NCBI RefSeq assembly: GCF_003439925.1
Contig: NZ_QQRR01000001.1
Coordinates: forward strand, 1,240,001-1,304,000
DNA: 64,000 nucleotides
Reading direction: 5' to 3'
Source of the DNA: Haloprofundus halophilus
Lineage (GTDB): Archaea > Halobacteriota > Halobacteria > Halobacteriales > Haloferacaceae
Below the pieces are notes generated by a model. The model was given only the letters and a program-made list of their open reading frames with translations. It made no database searches and was not told the origin of the DNA. Positions within the stretch are counted from its first letter, which is position 1. Every line of letters starts with the position of its first letter. Shown one piece after another: positions 1 through 8,471 of the stretch. The position numbers and the translations under genes are program-made.

Positions 1-668
1 TCGTCGTCACCGACGTCGACAGCCGCGGCGGCGAGGAGACGGTCGACCGAATCGAGAGCGACGGCGGGAGTGCGGCGTTTCACGAACTCGACGTGCGCGA
101 CCGCGAAGCGTTCGTCTCCGTGGTCGAAGCCGTCGACGAGGAGTCCGGTCTCGACGTGCTCGTCAACAACGCCGGCGTCGGTCACGTCCCGAAACCGGTC
201 GAAGACCTCACCGAAGCCGAGCGCGAGTTCGTCTTCGACGTGAACGTCACCGGCGTCTGGAACGGTTGTGCCGCCGCCTTGCCGACGATGAAGGCCCGCG
301 AGTCGGGCGCTATCGTCAACGTCGCGTCGCTCGCGGGCGTCATCGGGTCGCCGCACCTCGGCGCGTACTCGCTGTCGAAAGGCGCGGTCGTCAACTTCAC
401 TCGCACCGTCGCCGTCGAGGCAGGTCCCCACGGCGTCCGCGCGAACGCCGTCTGTCCGGGATTCGTCGAAGGCGGCCTCGGCGAGCAGTATTTCGACTCC
501 TTCGACGACCCCGAAGCGGCGCGCGAACGCTCCCGGCGGGGCTACGCGCTCCGCCGCCTCGGCGAACTCGACGAAGTCGCCGACGCCATCGCCTTCCTCG
601 CCAGCGACCAAGCCTCCTTCGTCACCGGCGAGTCGCTGATGGTCGACGGCGGCTTCTCGATTCAGTGA
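1..668 (+). CDS. SDR family oxidoreductase (5' truncated by window)
   Basis: C-terminal part of a classical short-chain dehydrogenase/reductase. The frame is open from base 3, so the true start lies upstream. Visible marks are the beta-2 acidic end VVTDVD (suggesting NAD preference), the NNAG motif, the active-site serine in NVASLAG, the YSLSK catalytic Tyr/Lys pair and the terminal VDGGFSIQ typical of 3-oxoacyl-ACP-reductase-like SDRs. The Rossmann glycine motif is outside the window. The substrate cannot be read from the sequence; many haloarchaeal members are annotated only as glucose or 3-oxoacyl reductase-like. Confidence 0.9.
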   Translation, partial: VVTDVDSRGGEETVDRIESDGGSAAFHELDVRDREAFVSVVEAVDEESGLDVLVNNAGVGHVPKPVEDLTEAEREFVFDVNVTGVWNGCAAALPTMKARESGAIVNVASLAGVIGSPHLGAYSLSKGAVVNFTRTVAVEAGPHGVRANAVCPGFVEGGLGEQYFDSFDDPEAARERSRRGYALRRLGELDEVADAIAFLASDQASFVTGESLMVDGGFSIQ

Positions 669-714
669 CCGCGTCACTCGACGGCCGCCTCCGGTTCGAG
701 AGCTCCAGACTCGC

Positions 715-885
715 TCACGCCTCCGTCGCGTCGTCCTCCAGCGACTTCCAGAAGAACGTCGCGGCGACGACGGCCGAGAAGCCCCACACGAGCGTCTGCG
801 CGGGTTTTCCCTCGATGACGAACAGTCCCGCGACGACGAGCGCGAGGAAGAACCAGACGACGTGGAGGAGACGCGTGACGTTCAT
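715..885 (-). CDS. Small two-helix membrane protein, unknown function
   Basis: 56 residues from the ATG at 885. An in-frame GTG at 918 would add 11 residues that look like leader sequence (TGGDSARTTA). Two hydrophobic stretches, roughly residues 5-22 and 30-45, are separated by a short polar turn with Glu-Gly-Lys. The C-terminus is acidic (SLEDDATEA). It reads toward the SDR gene and shares no operon with the cobalamin genes upstream. I do not recognise a family; short membrane proteins of this type are common in haloarchaea. Confidence 0.55.
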   Translation of the reverse strand: MNVTRLLHVVWFFLALVVAGLFVIEGKPAQTLVWGFSAVVAATFFWKSLEDDATEA

Positions 886-966
886 GGCGGTAGTCCGTGC
901 TGAGTCGCCGCCGGTCAAATCCGTTTCGCTGAGCGGTGACGACTCGGTGGACGTCCCGACCCGCGC

Positions 967-1704
967 TCACTCGATTTTCGAGACGCTCGCCCGTTCGTCG
1001 GTGACGACGCCGTAGGGTGCGTCGTCGACGCTCGTCGGCATCTCCTCGTCGGCGTAGCGCGACTGCAGCGACGCGACGACGGCGTCGCGCACGCAGGCCC
1101 GCGTCGCCGCGCCGACGTCGGTCGAACTGCCCGAGAACCGCGACGGGTCGCCCGACAGGTCGCAACCGACGACGACGGCGTCGCTGGTCGTACCCGGGAC
1201 ACCCGCCACCGCGAGCAGCGTCGCCGCCTTCGCCTCCGCGACGACCGTCAGGAGGTTGGTCAGCGCACCGGGTTCGAGCGCGCGCCTCGTCCCGACGAGG
1301 AGGTTCACCGTGCCGGGACGGGGCGGCGAGTCGGCGTCTGCGTCTCGGCCTGTCGTCGCATGAGTCGTCGCGGGAGTCGTCGCTTCCACCGGCAACGCCG
1401 CCGGATTCGACACGCCCGCAGTCGCCACGACGTCGACCGAACCGAGTCGGGCTCGCCGCGCGTGGCGCATCTCGACGCCCGTGAGAAGCGTCGGTCCGGG
1501 GTCGTCGAAGCCGACCGCATCGCGTCGCTCGCGGGCGAACGCCGCGAGGTCGGTCCGCGAGAAACCGTCGGGGACGGTGACGTTGTACGCGGCGGTGGCG
1601 CGCGACTCGCCGCCGTCGAAGCCCGACGAGAGCCAGCGCGCGTTCGGACGCGAGAAGCGGAGCACGCCGTCTCTGACCGTCGCCTCGAAACGGGGGTCAG
1701 ACAT
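967..1704 (-). CDS. cbiZ: Adenosylcobinamide amidohydrolase CbiZ
   Basis: 245-residue protein that hydrolyses the aminopropanol amide of adenosylcobinamide to give adenosylcobyric acid, the archaeal route for salvaging imported cobinamide. The family is recognised from the segment GVEMRHARRARLGSVDV followed by the conserved ATAGVSNP, and from the later RALEPGALTNLL and VAGVPGTTSDAVVVG stretches. It is the last gene of the seven-gene minus-strand operon; its ATG overlaps the stop of cobD by 8 bases, indicating translational coupling. The product feeds CbiB encoded upstream in the same operon. Confidence 0.9.
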   Translation of the reverse strand: MSDPRFEATVRDGVLRFSRPNARWLSSGFDGGESRATAAYNVTVPDGFSRTDLAAFARERRDAVGFDDPGPTLLTGVEMRHARRARLGSVDVVATAGVSNPAALPVEATTPATTHATTGRDADADSPPRPGTVNLLVGTRRALEPGALTNLLTVVAEAKAATLLAVAGVPGTTSDAVVVGCDLSGDPSRFSGSSTDVGAATRACVRDAVVASLQSRYADEEMPTSVDDAPYGVVTDERASVSKIE

Positions 1705-2713
1705 CCGCCAGCGCGTCGAGCAGTCGGTCGTTCTCGCGTTCGCGCTTGACCGCGACGCGGACGTGCGAGTCGAGGCCGCGGAACGTCGTCGCGTCGCGGA
1801 CGGCGATGCCCTCTGCGCGCGCGGCGTCGACGACGTCCGACACCTCGCGCCGCCCGACGTCGAAGAGGAGATACGGCGCGTCGGAGGGGTAGACGTCGAA
1901 CTGCCGAGAGAGCGCCGCGCGCATCCGTTCGCGCTCGCGCTCGACCCGTTCTCTCGTCTGCTCGACGAACTCGGTCTGTTCGAGGCAGTGCGCGCCGACT
2001 GCCGCGGCGGGCGTTCCGAGCGACCACGCCATCCGCGCGGTGTCGAGTCGCTCTCTGAGGTCGCCGGTCGCCGCCGCGAACCCGACGCGGAGCCCCGGAA
2101 GACCGTACATCTTCGTCAACGAGCGGGCGACGACGACGCCCGGTTCGCCGGCCATGCTCGAAAGCGAGGTGAAGTCGAGAAACGCCTCGTCGACCAGAAG
2201 CGTCGTGTCCGTCTCCCGACAGCGGGCGGCGAACGAGCGGAGTCGGTCGGGGTCGGCCGCCTCGCCGGTCGGATTGTTCGGCGTGCAGACGACGACGGCG
2301 GCGTAGTCGACGGGGTCGGCGTCGAGCAGTTCGTCGTGGTGCAGAAAGCGCGGGTCGCCGCCCTGCAGTCGCACCTCGCGGGCGTACTCGCCGAAACTCG
2401 GCGCGGGAATCAGCACCCGGTCGCCGGGGCGCACCGTCACCGAGAGCGCGAGTCGAATCGCCGCGAGCCCCCCCGGCGTCGGAATCACCGACCGCGGTTC
2501 GCAGCCGACGGTTTCGGCCGCCGCGGTGCGGAACTCGCAGTAATCGGAGGGGTAGCGCCGAGCGACCGACAGCGCCGCGTCGTAGACGCCGACGACGCCC
2601 GGCGGGCGCTCCGGGTTCGTGTTGGCGCTGAAATCCAGAACGGTCGGGTCGTCGACGCCGCCGTGCGGTACCCGACCGACGGTTTCGACGGCCTCAGGGT
2701 CCATGTGCACCAC
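1697..2713 (-). CDS. cobD: L-threonine-O-3-phosphate decarboxylase CobD (PLP enzyme)
   Basis: 338-residue class I/II aminotransferase-fold enzyme. In the cobalamin setting it makes (R)-1-amino-2-propanol phosphate from L-threonine phosphate. Supporting motifs are DFSANTNP near the N-terminus, the [10 protein letters not shown] loop, the [11 protein letters not shown]-binding Asp region and the Schiff-base lysine in [14 protein letters not shown]. The GTG at 2713 is followed three codons later by an ATG at 2704; either start overlaps the cobT end. Histidinol-phosphate aminotransferase is the closest alternative, but the DFSANTNP start and the gene context favour CobD. Confidence 0.88.
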   Translation of the reverse strand: MVHMDPEAVETVGRVPHGGVDDPTVLDFSANTNPERPPGVVGVYDAALSVARRYPSDYCEFRTAAAETVGCEPRSVIPTPGGLAAIRLALSVTVRPGDRVLIPAPSFGEYAREVRLQGGDPRFLHHDELLDADPVDYAAVVVCTPNNPTGEAADPDRLRSFAARCRETDTTLLVDEAFLDFTSLSSMAGEPGVVVARSLTKMYGLPGLRVGFAAATGDLRERLDTARMAWSLGTPAAAVGAHCLEQTEFVEQTRERVERERERMRAALSRQFDVYPSDAPYLLFDVGRREVSDVVDAARAEGIAVRDATTFRGLDSHVRVAVKRERENDRLLDALADV

Positions 2714-3683
2714 CCGCGGCGTCGACCACCTTAACTGTTTTTTCGGCGACGCGTCTCAGCTCGCCCGCGCGGTCGGCGAGAAGCAGCGCGCCGCCCATCC
2801 CCGCTCCTTCCTTGCCTTCCCCCGCGGCGTACCGCGAGAGCGCGTCGTCGCGTTCGCCGAACCCCGGGTCGGTGACGACCAGTTCCGCGTCGAGCGAGTC
2901 CGCCGCGGCCGTCAGTGCGGGAACGTCGTCGGCGAGGTAGCTCGTCGTCGCCAGCGTCAGCGGGCCGGTGACGCCCTCGTGTCGGACCACGGCGGCGGCC
3001 GCGAGCATCTGGGTTCCGCCGCCGAGAGTCACGTCCTTCCCGGCGTCGAGCGCGCCCGCGACGAGTCCGGCGACGACGGCCAACACCGGGTCGCCCATCG
3101 CCCGCACCGCCAACAGCGGTTCGTAGGCGAACTCGCCGATGTCGATGCCGCTGGCGTCGAGTCCCTCCGCGACGACCGACGATTTGAGCTCCATCGGGTT
3201 CTCGGGGAACGACGATGAGACGGTCCACTCCTCGCCGAGCGCGCGGAGCGTTCCGAGTGCCGTCGTCGTCCCGCCGGGAATCGTCTCGCCGACGACGAGC
3301 TCCTCGTCGGGCAGCGTCCGGCCTAGCCGGCGGGCGGCGAGAAACGACCCGGGGGCGGTCGGCACCGGGTCGGCCTCGCGGACGTCGCGGCCGCGCTTCG
3401 CACCGACGCTCACCGTCGGCGCGCCCGTCGGCACCGAGAGCCCGGCGTCGACGGCGAGGAAGTCGAGGTCCAAAAGCTCCCGAACCGCCCGCGTCACGGC
3501 CGCCGGCGTGGGACACCCCGTCGGACTCACCGGCAGTTCGGGCGCGCGGACGAGCGAGCCGTACTCGACGAGTTCGAGGTCGGCGCTCGGCGTGTGCGCC
3601 AGAAGCTCCGAGTCGGCACCGGCGGCGCTGATGCCGTCGATCTTCGCGGTGTCGGTCGCGCCGGCGACGAGTATCAGTCGCAC
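2694..3683 (-). CDS. cobT: Archaeal CobT-type nicotinate-nucleotide-dependent phosphoribosyltransferase
   Basis: 329 residues from a GTG at 3683; the frame is open much further upstream, but that part overlaps cobY and is arginine-rich shadow sequence. The protein begins [19 protein letters not shown], typical of the archaeal CobT/UPF0284 family, and carries [28 protein letters not shown] and the glycine-rich [15 protein letters not shown]. It activates the lower-ligand base as alpha-ribazole phosphate for CobS. The start lies 10 bases inside the cobY end, consistent with coupled translation. Confidence 0.88.
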   Translation of the reverse strand: MRLILVAGATDTAKIDGISAAGADSELLAHTPSADLELVEYGSLVRAPELPVSPTGCPTPAAVTRAVRELLDLDFLAVDAGLSVPTGAPTVSVGAKRGRDVREADPVPTAPGSFLAARRLGRTLPDEELVVGETIPGGTTTALGTLRALGEEWTVSSSFPENPMELKSSVVAEGLDASGIDIGEFAYEPLLAVRAMGDPVLAVVAGLVAGALDAGKDVTLGGGTQMLAAAAVVRHEGVTGPLTLATTSYLADDVPALTAAADSLDAELVVTDPGFGERDDALSRYAAGEGKEGAGMGGALLLADRAGELRRVAEKTVKVVDAAGGAHGP

Positions 3684-4297
3684 AGCGCCTCCGCGAGGGC
3701 GATGTCCGGCGGGCGGTTCACGTTCACGGCGAGTCGGGCGTCGTAGCTCACGTGTACAGTCTCCTCTCCGACCGCGACGACGTTTAGCCCCGTCGGAGCG
3801 AGATTTCGGCCGTCGGAGTCGAACGTCGTGTCCGCGCTCGCCCCCAGACGCCGTTTCAGCGCCTCGGGAACGCAGACCGTGACCGAGCGAGCGTCGCCGC
3901 TCGCTTCGTCGACCGTCGCGACTCCGAGCGCGTCGTCCACGTGCTCGGCGGCGAGAAGCGGCAGGTCGGCGGCGACGGTGACCACGGGTCTCCCGACGCG
4001 TTCGAGCGCGTACTGGAGGTCCTCGACGTAGCCGTCGCCGGGCGCGTCGAGAATTCGCAACTCGCCGGCGCCGGCGGCGTCGGAAGCGTCGGCGGCGGCC
4101 GCGAGGTGCTCGCGCGTCTCCGGCGCGTGCGGCGAGACGACGGCGCGAATCGCGTCGACGCGACTCGCCGACAGCGCCGCGAGCACGCGGTCGACCATCG
4201 GACTCCCCGCTATCTCGACGAGCGGCTTCTCCGTCTCGCCGCCGAGTCGCGAGCCTCGCCCGCCGCACATCAGAAGAGCGTCGAAGCGGCTGTCCAC
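3674..4297 (-). CDS. cobY: Adenosylcobinamide-phosphate guanylyltransferase CobY
   Basis: 207 residues from the GTG at 4297, chosen because it precedes the nucleotidyltransferase signature [21 protein letters not shown] at the expected distance. An upstream extension to 4393 is Arg/Gly-rich and overlaps cobS. CobY is the archaeal non-orthologous replacement of CobU, using GTP to make adenosylcobinamide-GDP for Cob[17 protein letters not shown] is the metal-binding Asp region and [14 protein letters not shown] closes the fold. The length fits the family (about 200 residues). Confidence 0.9.
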   Translation of the reverse strand: MDSRFDALLMCGGRGSRLGGETEKPLVEIAGSPMVDRVLAALSASRVDAIRAVVSPHAPETREHLAAAADASDAAGAGELRILDAPGDGYVEDLQYALERVGRPVVTVAADLPLLAAEHVDDALGVATVDEASGDARSVTVCVPEALKRRLGASADTTFDSDGRNLAPTGLNVVAVGEETVHVSYDARLAVNVNRPPDIALAEALCD

Positions 4298-5049
4298 GCG
4301 ACCACCCCCGCGTGGAGGCCGACGACGCGCCCGAGTTCGTTCGTCGCGCCGAGGGCGTCGCCCGACACCCCGCCGACCGCACCCGTCGCCCACCGGCGGA
4401 CCAGCAGCGCGACGGCCGGTCCCGACAGCAGCGCGCAGACGAGTGCGGGCGTCGCCGACGACGGCGCGACCAGCACTGCGGGGAGCGCGACGGCGGCGAC
4501 GGGCAGCAGTCCGGCGGCGTCGTTCTCGGCGACGACGGCCGAACCCAGTCCCTCGTGAGCGGGCGTGCCGAGACAGACCAGAAGCGCCATCCCCGCTTTC
4601 GCGCCGACTTCCGCGGCGACGACGATGCGGAGGGCGACGGCCGGACTCCCCGTCGCGGTCGCGAGGCCGAACGCACCGAGCGCGAGCGCGACCACCGAGA
4701 GCGCGAGCGCGAGCGCGCCGCCGACGCCGGTCTGCGAGTCCTTCAGCGCGTCGAGGCGACGCGCTGTATCACCGTGGACGACCGCGGCGTCGCCGACGTC
4801 CGCGAGGCCGTCGGCGTGGGTGATTCCGGTCACGAGGTAGAGCGTCCCGAGATACATCGCGGCGACGGTGCCAGGTTGCGAAACTGCGGAGAGCAGGGTG
4901 AACGGGAGCGCCGCCAGCGCGCCGACGAGGTAACCGACGAGCGGAAATATCGCGGGCGTGGCCCGGAACGCGTCCCACTCGCGTTCGCCGCCGCCGACCG
5001 GCAGGCGCGTGAGGAACGCGACGCCGCCCCGCAGCGCGCTCAAACCCAC
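4270..5049 (-). CDS. cobS: Adenosylcobinamide-GDP ribazoletransferase (cobalamin synthase) CobS
   Basis: 259-residue integral membrane enzyme that joins adenosylcobinamide-GDP to alpha-ribazole (phosphate). The GTG at 5049 was chosen because GGAGGTG stands just upstream on the coding strand, an unusually clear Shine-Dalgarno site, and because the protein then starts [22 protein letters not shown] like known CobS proteins. The active-site motif [12 protein letters not shown] is intact and several hydrophobic helices follow. The start overlaps the cbiB end by 10 bases and the end overlaps cobY by 28. Confidence 0.92.
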   Translation of the reverse strand: MGLSALRGGVAFLTRLPVGGGEREWDAFRATPAIFPLVGYLVGALAALPFTLLSAVSQPGTVAAMYLGTLYLVTGITHADGLADVGDAAVVHGDTARRLDALKDSQTGVGGALALALSVVALALGAFGLATATGSPAVALRIVVAAEVGAKAGMALLVCLGTPAHEGLGSAVVAENDAAGLLPVAAVALPAVLVAPSSATPALVCALLSGPAVALLVRRWATGAVGGVSGDALGATNELGRVVGLHAGVVAWTAASTLF

Positions 5050-5996
5050 GCTGCCACCTCCGATGCGAGGACGACGACGGGGACGCGGTCGGCCAACAGC
5101 GTCGCCGCGAGCGCGAGGCCCCAGGCGAACCCGCCCGCGACGGCGACGACGCGGATGCCGTAGTCGGCGTCGGCGGGCGTCGGGAGCGCGACGTTCCGGT
5201 TCAGCACGTAGACGTCCGGTTTGTCGAGGCGGACGTCCAGCACCGCCGCGAGCGTCGCCATCGGCCACCCCGAGTTCGGCGACGGAGGGGCCCGAGCCCA
5301 CTCGCGTGCACGCGAGAGCGCACCCACGTCGCCCGCGGCGGCGGCGACGAGAACTGCGCTGAGGCGGGCCGGGAGCCACATCACCGCGTCGTCGAGTCGC
5401 GCTGGCGCCCAACCGACCGGCTTGTGTCGATAGCCGAGCATCGAGTCGAGCGTGTTCACGGCCTTCACCCACGCCGCCCCGGCCGCCGCGAGCGGGAGCG
5501 ACAGCGGCGCGAGGAGCGCGAACGCCAGAAGCGGGGCGACGAGCCCGTCGGCGAGGTTCTCGGCGACGCTCTCGACGGCCGCGCTCCGCAGTTCGCCCGA
5601 GGAGAGGTCGGTCGGGTCGCGTCCGGCGAGCGCGCGAAGGTTCCGCCGAGCCGTCTCGGGGTCGGTGTCGCTGTCCTCGACGACGCCCCCCGCCGCGTCC
5701 AAGAGCATCCGGAGACTCGTCGTCGAGAAGAGCGCGAACCCGGCGGCGACGAGCGCGGCCGTCGACCCGACCAACGCCGCGAGACCGACGACGCCCGCCG
5801 TCGCCCCGGCGGCGACGAGCGGGAGCGCGAACGCCGCGGCGACGCCGACGAACTTCGGTCGCTGCCACCGTCGGTCGACCGGCGCGACGAGTCGACCGAA
5901 CAGCGCGACCGGATGGCCGCGGGACGGCGGTTCGCGGAGCGTCCAGTCGAGGGCGGCCGCGAGTACGACGGCGCCGCTCGCGGCCGACAGCATCAC
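5040..5996 (-). CDS. cbiB: Adenosylcobinamide-phosphate synthase CbiB
   Basis: 318-residue polytopic membrane protein that attaches aminopropanol (phosphate) to adenosylcobyric acid. Family marks are LDWTLREPPSRGHPVALFGRLV near the N-terminus, AVESVAENLADGLVAPLLAF, and VKAVNTLDSMLGYR. Two start codons are adjacent: GTG at 5996 and ATG at 5993. The second overlaps the upstream HAD stop by a single base in a TGATG junction and is equally likely. The gene takes the CbiZ product and supplies the CobY substrate. Confidence 0.9.
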   Translation of the reverse strand: MMLSAASGAVVLAAALDWTLREPPSRGHPVALFGRLVAPVDRRWQRPKFVGVAAAFALPLVAAGATAGVVGLAALVGSTAALVAAGFALFSTTSLRMLLDAAGGVVEDSDTDPETARRNLRALAGRDPTDLSSGELRSAAVESVAENLADGLVAPLLAFALLAPLSLPLAAAGAAWVKAVNTLDSMLGYRHKPVGWAPARLDDAVMWLPARLSAVLVAAAAGDVGALSRAREWARAPPSPNSGWPMATLAAVLDVRLDKPDVYVLNRNVALPTPADADYGIRVVAVAGGFAWGLALAATLLADRVPVVVLASEVAAWV

Positions 5997-6670
5997 TCCG
6001 CCCCCGTACTCGGGCCGTCGCCCGCGGGCGTTCGCTCACCGTCGCCCGTGGGCGTCCGTTGGAACCGTTCGACGAGCGCGGCGAGCGGCGTCTCGGCGAC
6101 GTCGACGAACTCGCCGCCGAGGGCTTCGACGCCGCCGTCGGTCCGGGCGTCGTCGCCGACGTGGAGGAGGCTCTCGGGGGACGCGTCGAGCGCCGACGCG
6201 ACGGTCTCGAACGCCCGCGCGTCGGGTTTTCGCCAGCCGCAGGCGACGCTCGTCACCGTCGCGTCGAAGGCGTCGTTCGGGACGGCCGACCGGATGAGCG
6301 TCCGGCGGACGAGTTCGGGGACGCTACAGTTCGACAGCAGACCGACGGGGCCGCGTTCGGCGGCGGCGGCGACGGCCTCGACCGCGTCCGGTCGGGTCCG
6401 CACCGCGGGGTCGAAGGCGTTGACGACGGCGCGGCGCGAGGCGTTGTTCGGCGCGTCGACGCCGCGGCTACCCAGCGCGGCGCTGACGTGCGCCGGGAGG
6501 GGAACCTCCGCGCCCTCGGGTGCGTCGATGTGGACCTCGCGGTACGCGTCGCCCCAGTCGTCGGGGACGGCGACGCCGGCGCGTTCGAGTTCGATGGCGA
6601 CGGCGGCCGCGGGGTCCGACGGGTACTCCGCCTCGACGAGCGTCCCGAAGAGGTCGAACGTGACTGCCAC
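5993..6670 (-). CDS. HAD superfamily hydrolase, first gene of cobalamin operon
   Basis: 225 residues from the GTG at 6670, which places FDLFGTLVE at the N-terminus; an ATG at 6751 would add 27 residues of no obvious homology. HAD motifs are motif I FDLFGTL (nucleophile Asp, but the usual second Asp is Phe), motif II LLSNCS, motif III Lys in GWRKPDARAF and motif IV HVGDDARTD. The C-terminal 20 residues are a low-complexity repeat of GDGE/TPAGDG. It overlaps cbiB at a TGATG junction. A phosphatase acting on alpha-ribazole phosphate or aminopropanol phosphate is a context guess only. Confidence 0.85.
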   Translation of the reverse strand: MAVTFDLFGTLVEAEYPSDPAAAVAIELERAGVAVPDDWGDAYREVHIDAPEGAEVPLPAHVSAALGSRGVDAPNNASRRAVVNAFDPAVRTRPDAVEAVAAAAERGPVGLLSNCSVPELVRRTLIRSAVPNDAFDATVTSVACGWRKPDARAFETVASALDASPESLLHVGDDARTDGGVEALGGEFVDVAETPLAALVERFQRTPTGDGERTPAGDGPSTGAE

Positions 6671-6842
6671 TGCACGGTGATTGGCCAAATCGAACTTGAA
6701 GATACTGGTGCGAGGGCCTCGACCCGTCCGACAGGAACGACTGACAGACACGAGACGGATACAGACTCACGCCGGACACAATATTCCGGGGCAGAGTATG
6801 TGAATCTTAATCAACAGCTGCGGTACTACGTTTACGAGACAG

Positions 6843-8447
6843 ATGTCCGGGAGAGCCAGGACGCGCCGGGTGGCGACGTGGGTCGTCGTCGCCGCGGTCG
6901 TTTTTTCGGCGGGGACGGTCGGAGCGACGACAGCGGAGACGCCGGACGGTTCCGGAGACGCGGTCGAACTCTCGGAGTGCACGTCGGTTTCGTCCGCCGG
7001 GACGTACGTAATCGGCGGAGACCTCCGAGCGAACGGGTCGGAGCCGTGTCTGCGCGTGACCGCCGACGACGTCCGAATCGTCGGCGACGGGCACGCGCTC
7101 TCGGGTGACGGCGACGGCGTCGGCGTCGTCGCCGACGGCGTGACGAACGTCACCGTCGAGAACCTCACCGTCACCGGGTTCGAGGCGGGCGTTCGCTTCC
7201 GCGGCGTCGACGGCGGGTCGCTCCGCGGCGTGGCCGCCGTCGCAAACGCCGACGACGGCGTCCAACTCCGTTCGACGACCGGCGTCCTCGTCGTCTCGAC
7301 GCGCGCCGACGGGAACGTCGACGACGGTATCGTCCTCGACGACGCGGACGACAACCGCATCGAGAGCAGCGCGTTCCGTCGCAACGGCGGCGATAACGGC
7401 GGCGACGGCGTCCTCCTCCGGAACGGGTCCGACGACAACGTGATTCGACTCAGCGTCGCCGACGAGAACGTCGACGACGGTATCGACCTGGACAACGCCA
7501 GCGGTAACCTGCTGGAGTCGAACCTCGTCCGCGAGAACGTCGGGTTGGAGAACGCCGACGGTATCGAACTGCGCGACGCCGACGACAACGTCATCCGCCG
7601 CAACACGGTCCGGAACAACCTCGACGACGGCATCGACCTGGCCCGCTCGGACGGCAACACCGTCTCCCGGAACACCGTCACCGGAAACCGGAACGACGGC
7701 ATCCCGGTCGGCGTCGCCGAGAACAACCGCATCGTCGGGAACGTCGTCCGCGACAGCGGCAGCGACGGCATCCTCCTCCGCGGGGAAGCGTCGAACAACC
7801 TCGTCCGGTCCAACACGGTGACCGACAGCGCCCGCGACGGGATTCTGCTCCGTCTCGGTGCCCGCGGGAACCGCATCGTCGGCAACACCGTCACCGACAG
7901 CGTCCGCGACGGCATCGTGCTCAGAAACGCGACGGCGAACGTCGTCCGCGGGAGCGTCGTCCGCGACAACGCCGACGACGGCATCGAGATCGACTACGGC
8001 GGCGACCGGAACCTCGTCCAGCGCAACGACGTGTTCGACAACGGGGCCGAGGGCATCAGACTCCACCGGTCGACGGGGACGCGGCTCCTCGACAACCGGG
8101 TGTGGCGCAACGGGGCCGACGGCATCAACGTGACCGACGCCCGCGGCGCGGTGCTCGTGCGCAACGTCGCCAACGGGAACGCCGACAACGGCGTCGAACT
8201 CACGCGCGTCACGGCGTCGGCCGTCGTCGAGAGCACGACCAGAGAGAACGGCGCGAACGGCATCAGACTCGACCACGTCCGGCGCGTCGTCGTCGCGCTG
8301 ACCGACGGCGACGACAACGGCGACGGCGACGTGACCGTCGTCGAATCCGCGAACGTGTGGACCATCGACCGCTCGGACCCGCGGTCGGAGCCGGCGGTGC
8401 TCGAAGCGCTGATTCGGCGGGTGACGGGGTTGGACGTGTCCGTGTAG
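6843..8447 (+). CDS. Secreted NosD-like parallel beta-helix repeat protein
   Basis: 534 residues. An N-terminal signal peptide (RARTRR then a hydrophobic run ending VGATTAE) directs export. From about residue 60 to 500 the protein is made of right-handed beta-helix rungs of about 22-25 residues, repeating the pattern DDGI-x-L-x-x-A-x-x-N-x-I-x-x-N-x-V-x-x-N. There is no C-terminal anchor or PGF-CTERM, so it is probably released or wall-bound. NosD and surface glycan lyases share this fold; no catalytic residue can be assigned. A TATA-like aatcttaatc at 6803-6812 gives a nearly leaderless message. Confidence 0.85.
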   Translation: MSGRARTRRVATWVVVAAVVFSAGTVGATTAETPDGSGDAVELSECTSVSSAGTYVIGGDLRANGSEPCLRVTADDVRIVGDGHALSGDGDGVGVVADGVTNVTVENLTVTGFEAGVRFRGVDGGSLRGVAAVANADDGVQLRSTTGVLVVSTRADGNVDDGIVLDDADDNRIESSAFRRNGGDNGGDGVLLRNGSDDNVIRLSVADENVDDGIDLDNASGNLLESNLVRENVGLENADGIELRDADDNVIRRNTVRNNLDDGIDLARSDGNTVSRNTVTGNRNDGIPVGVAENNRIVGNVVRDSGSDGILLRGEASNNLVRSNTVTDSARDGILLRLGARGNRIVGNTVTDSVRDGIVLRNATANVVRGSVVRDNADDGIEIDYGGDRNLVQRNDVFDNGAEGIRLHRSTGTRLLDNRVWRNGADGINVTDARGAVLVRNVANGNADNGVELTRVTASAVVESTTRENGANGIRLDHVRRVVVALTDGDDNGDGDVTVVESANVWTIDRSDPRSEPAVLEALIRRVTGLDVSV

Positions 8448-8471
8448 CGAGGGGAAGCGAACGCGACGCGG

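Noticed and set aside
1481-2734. 417-codon frame on the + strand opposite cobD and cbiZ
   Set aside because: Arginine-rich product with no family resemblance, opposite two clearly recognised genes with coupled starts.
6807-8276. Long open frame of 489 codons antisense to the beta-helix protein
   Set aside because: It mirrors the repeats of the sense gene; Val/Asp-rich antisense frames are a by-product of the GC-rich repeated codons, and the sense frame has the signal peptide and rung pattern.
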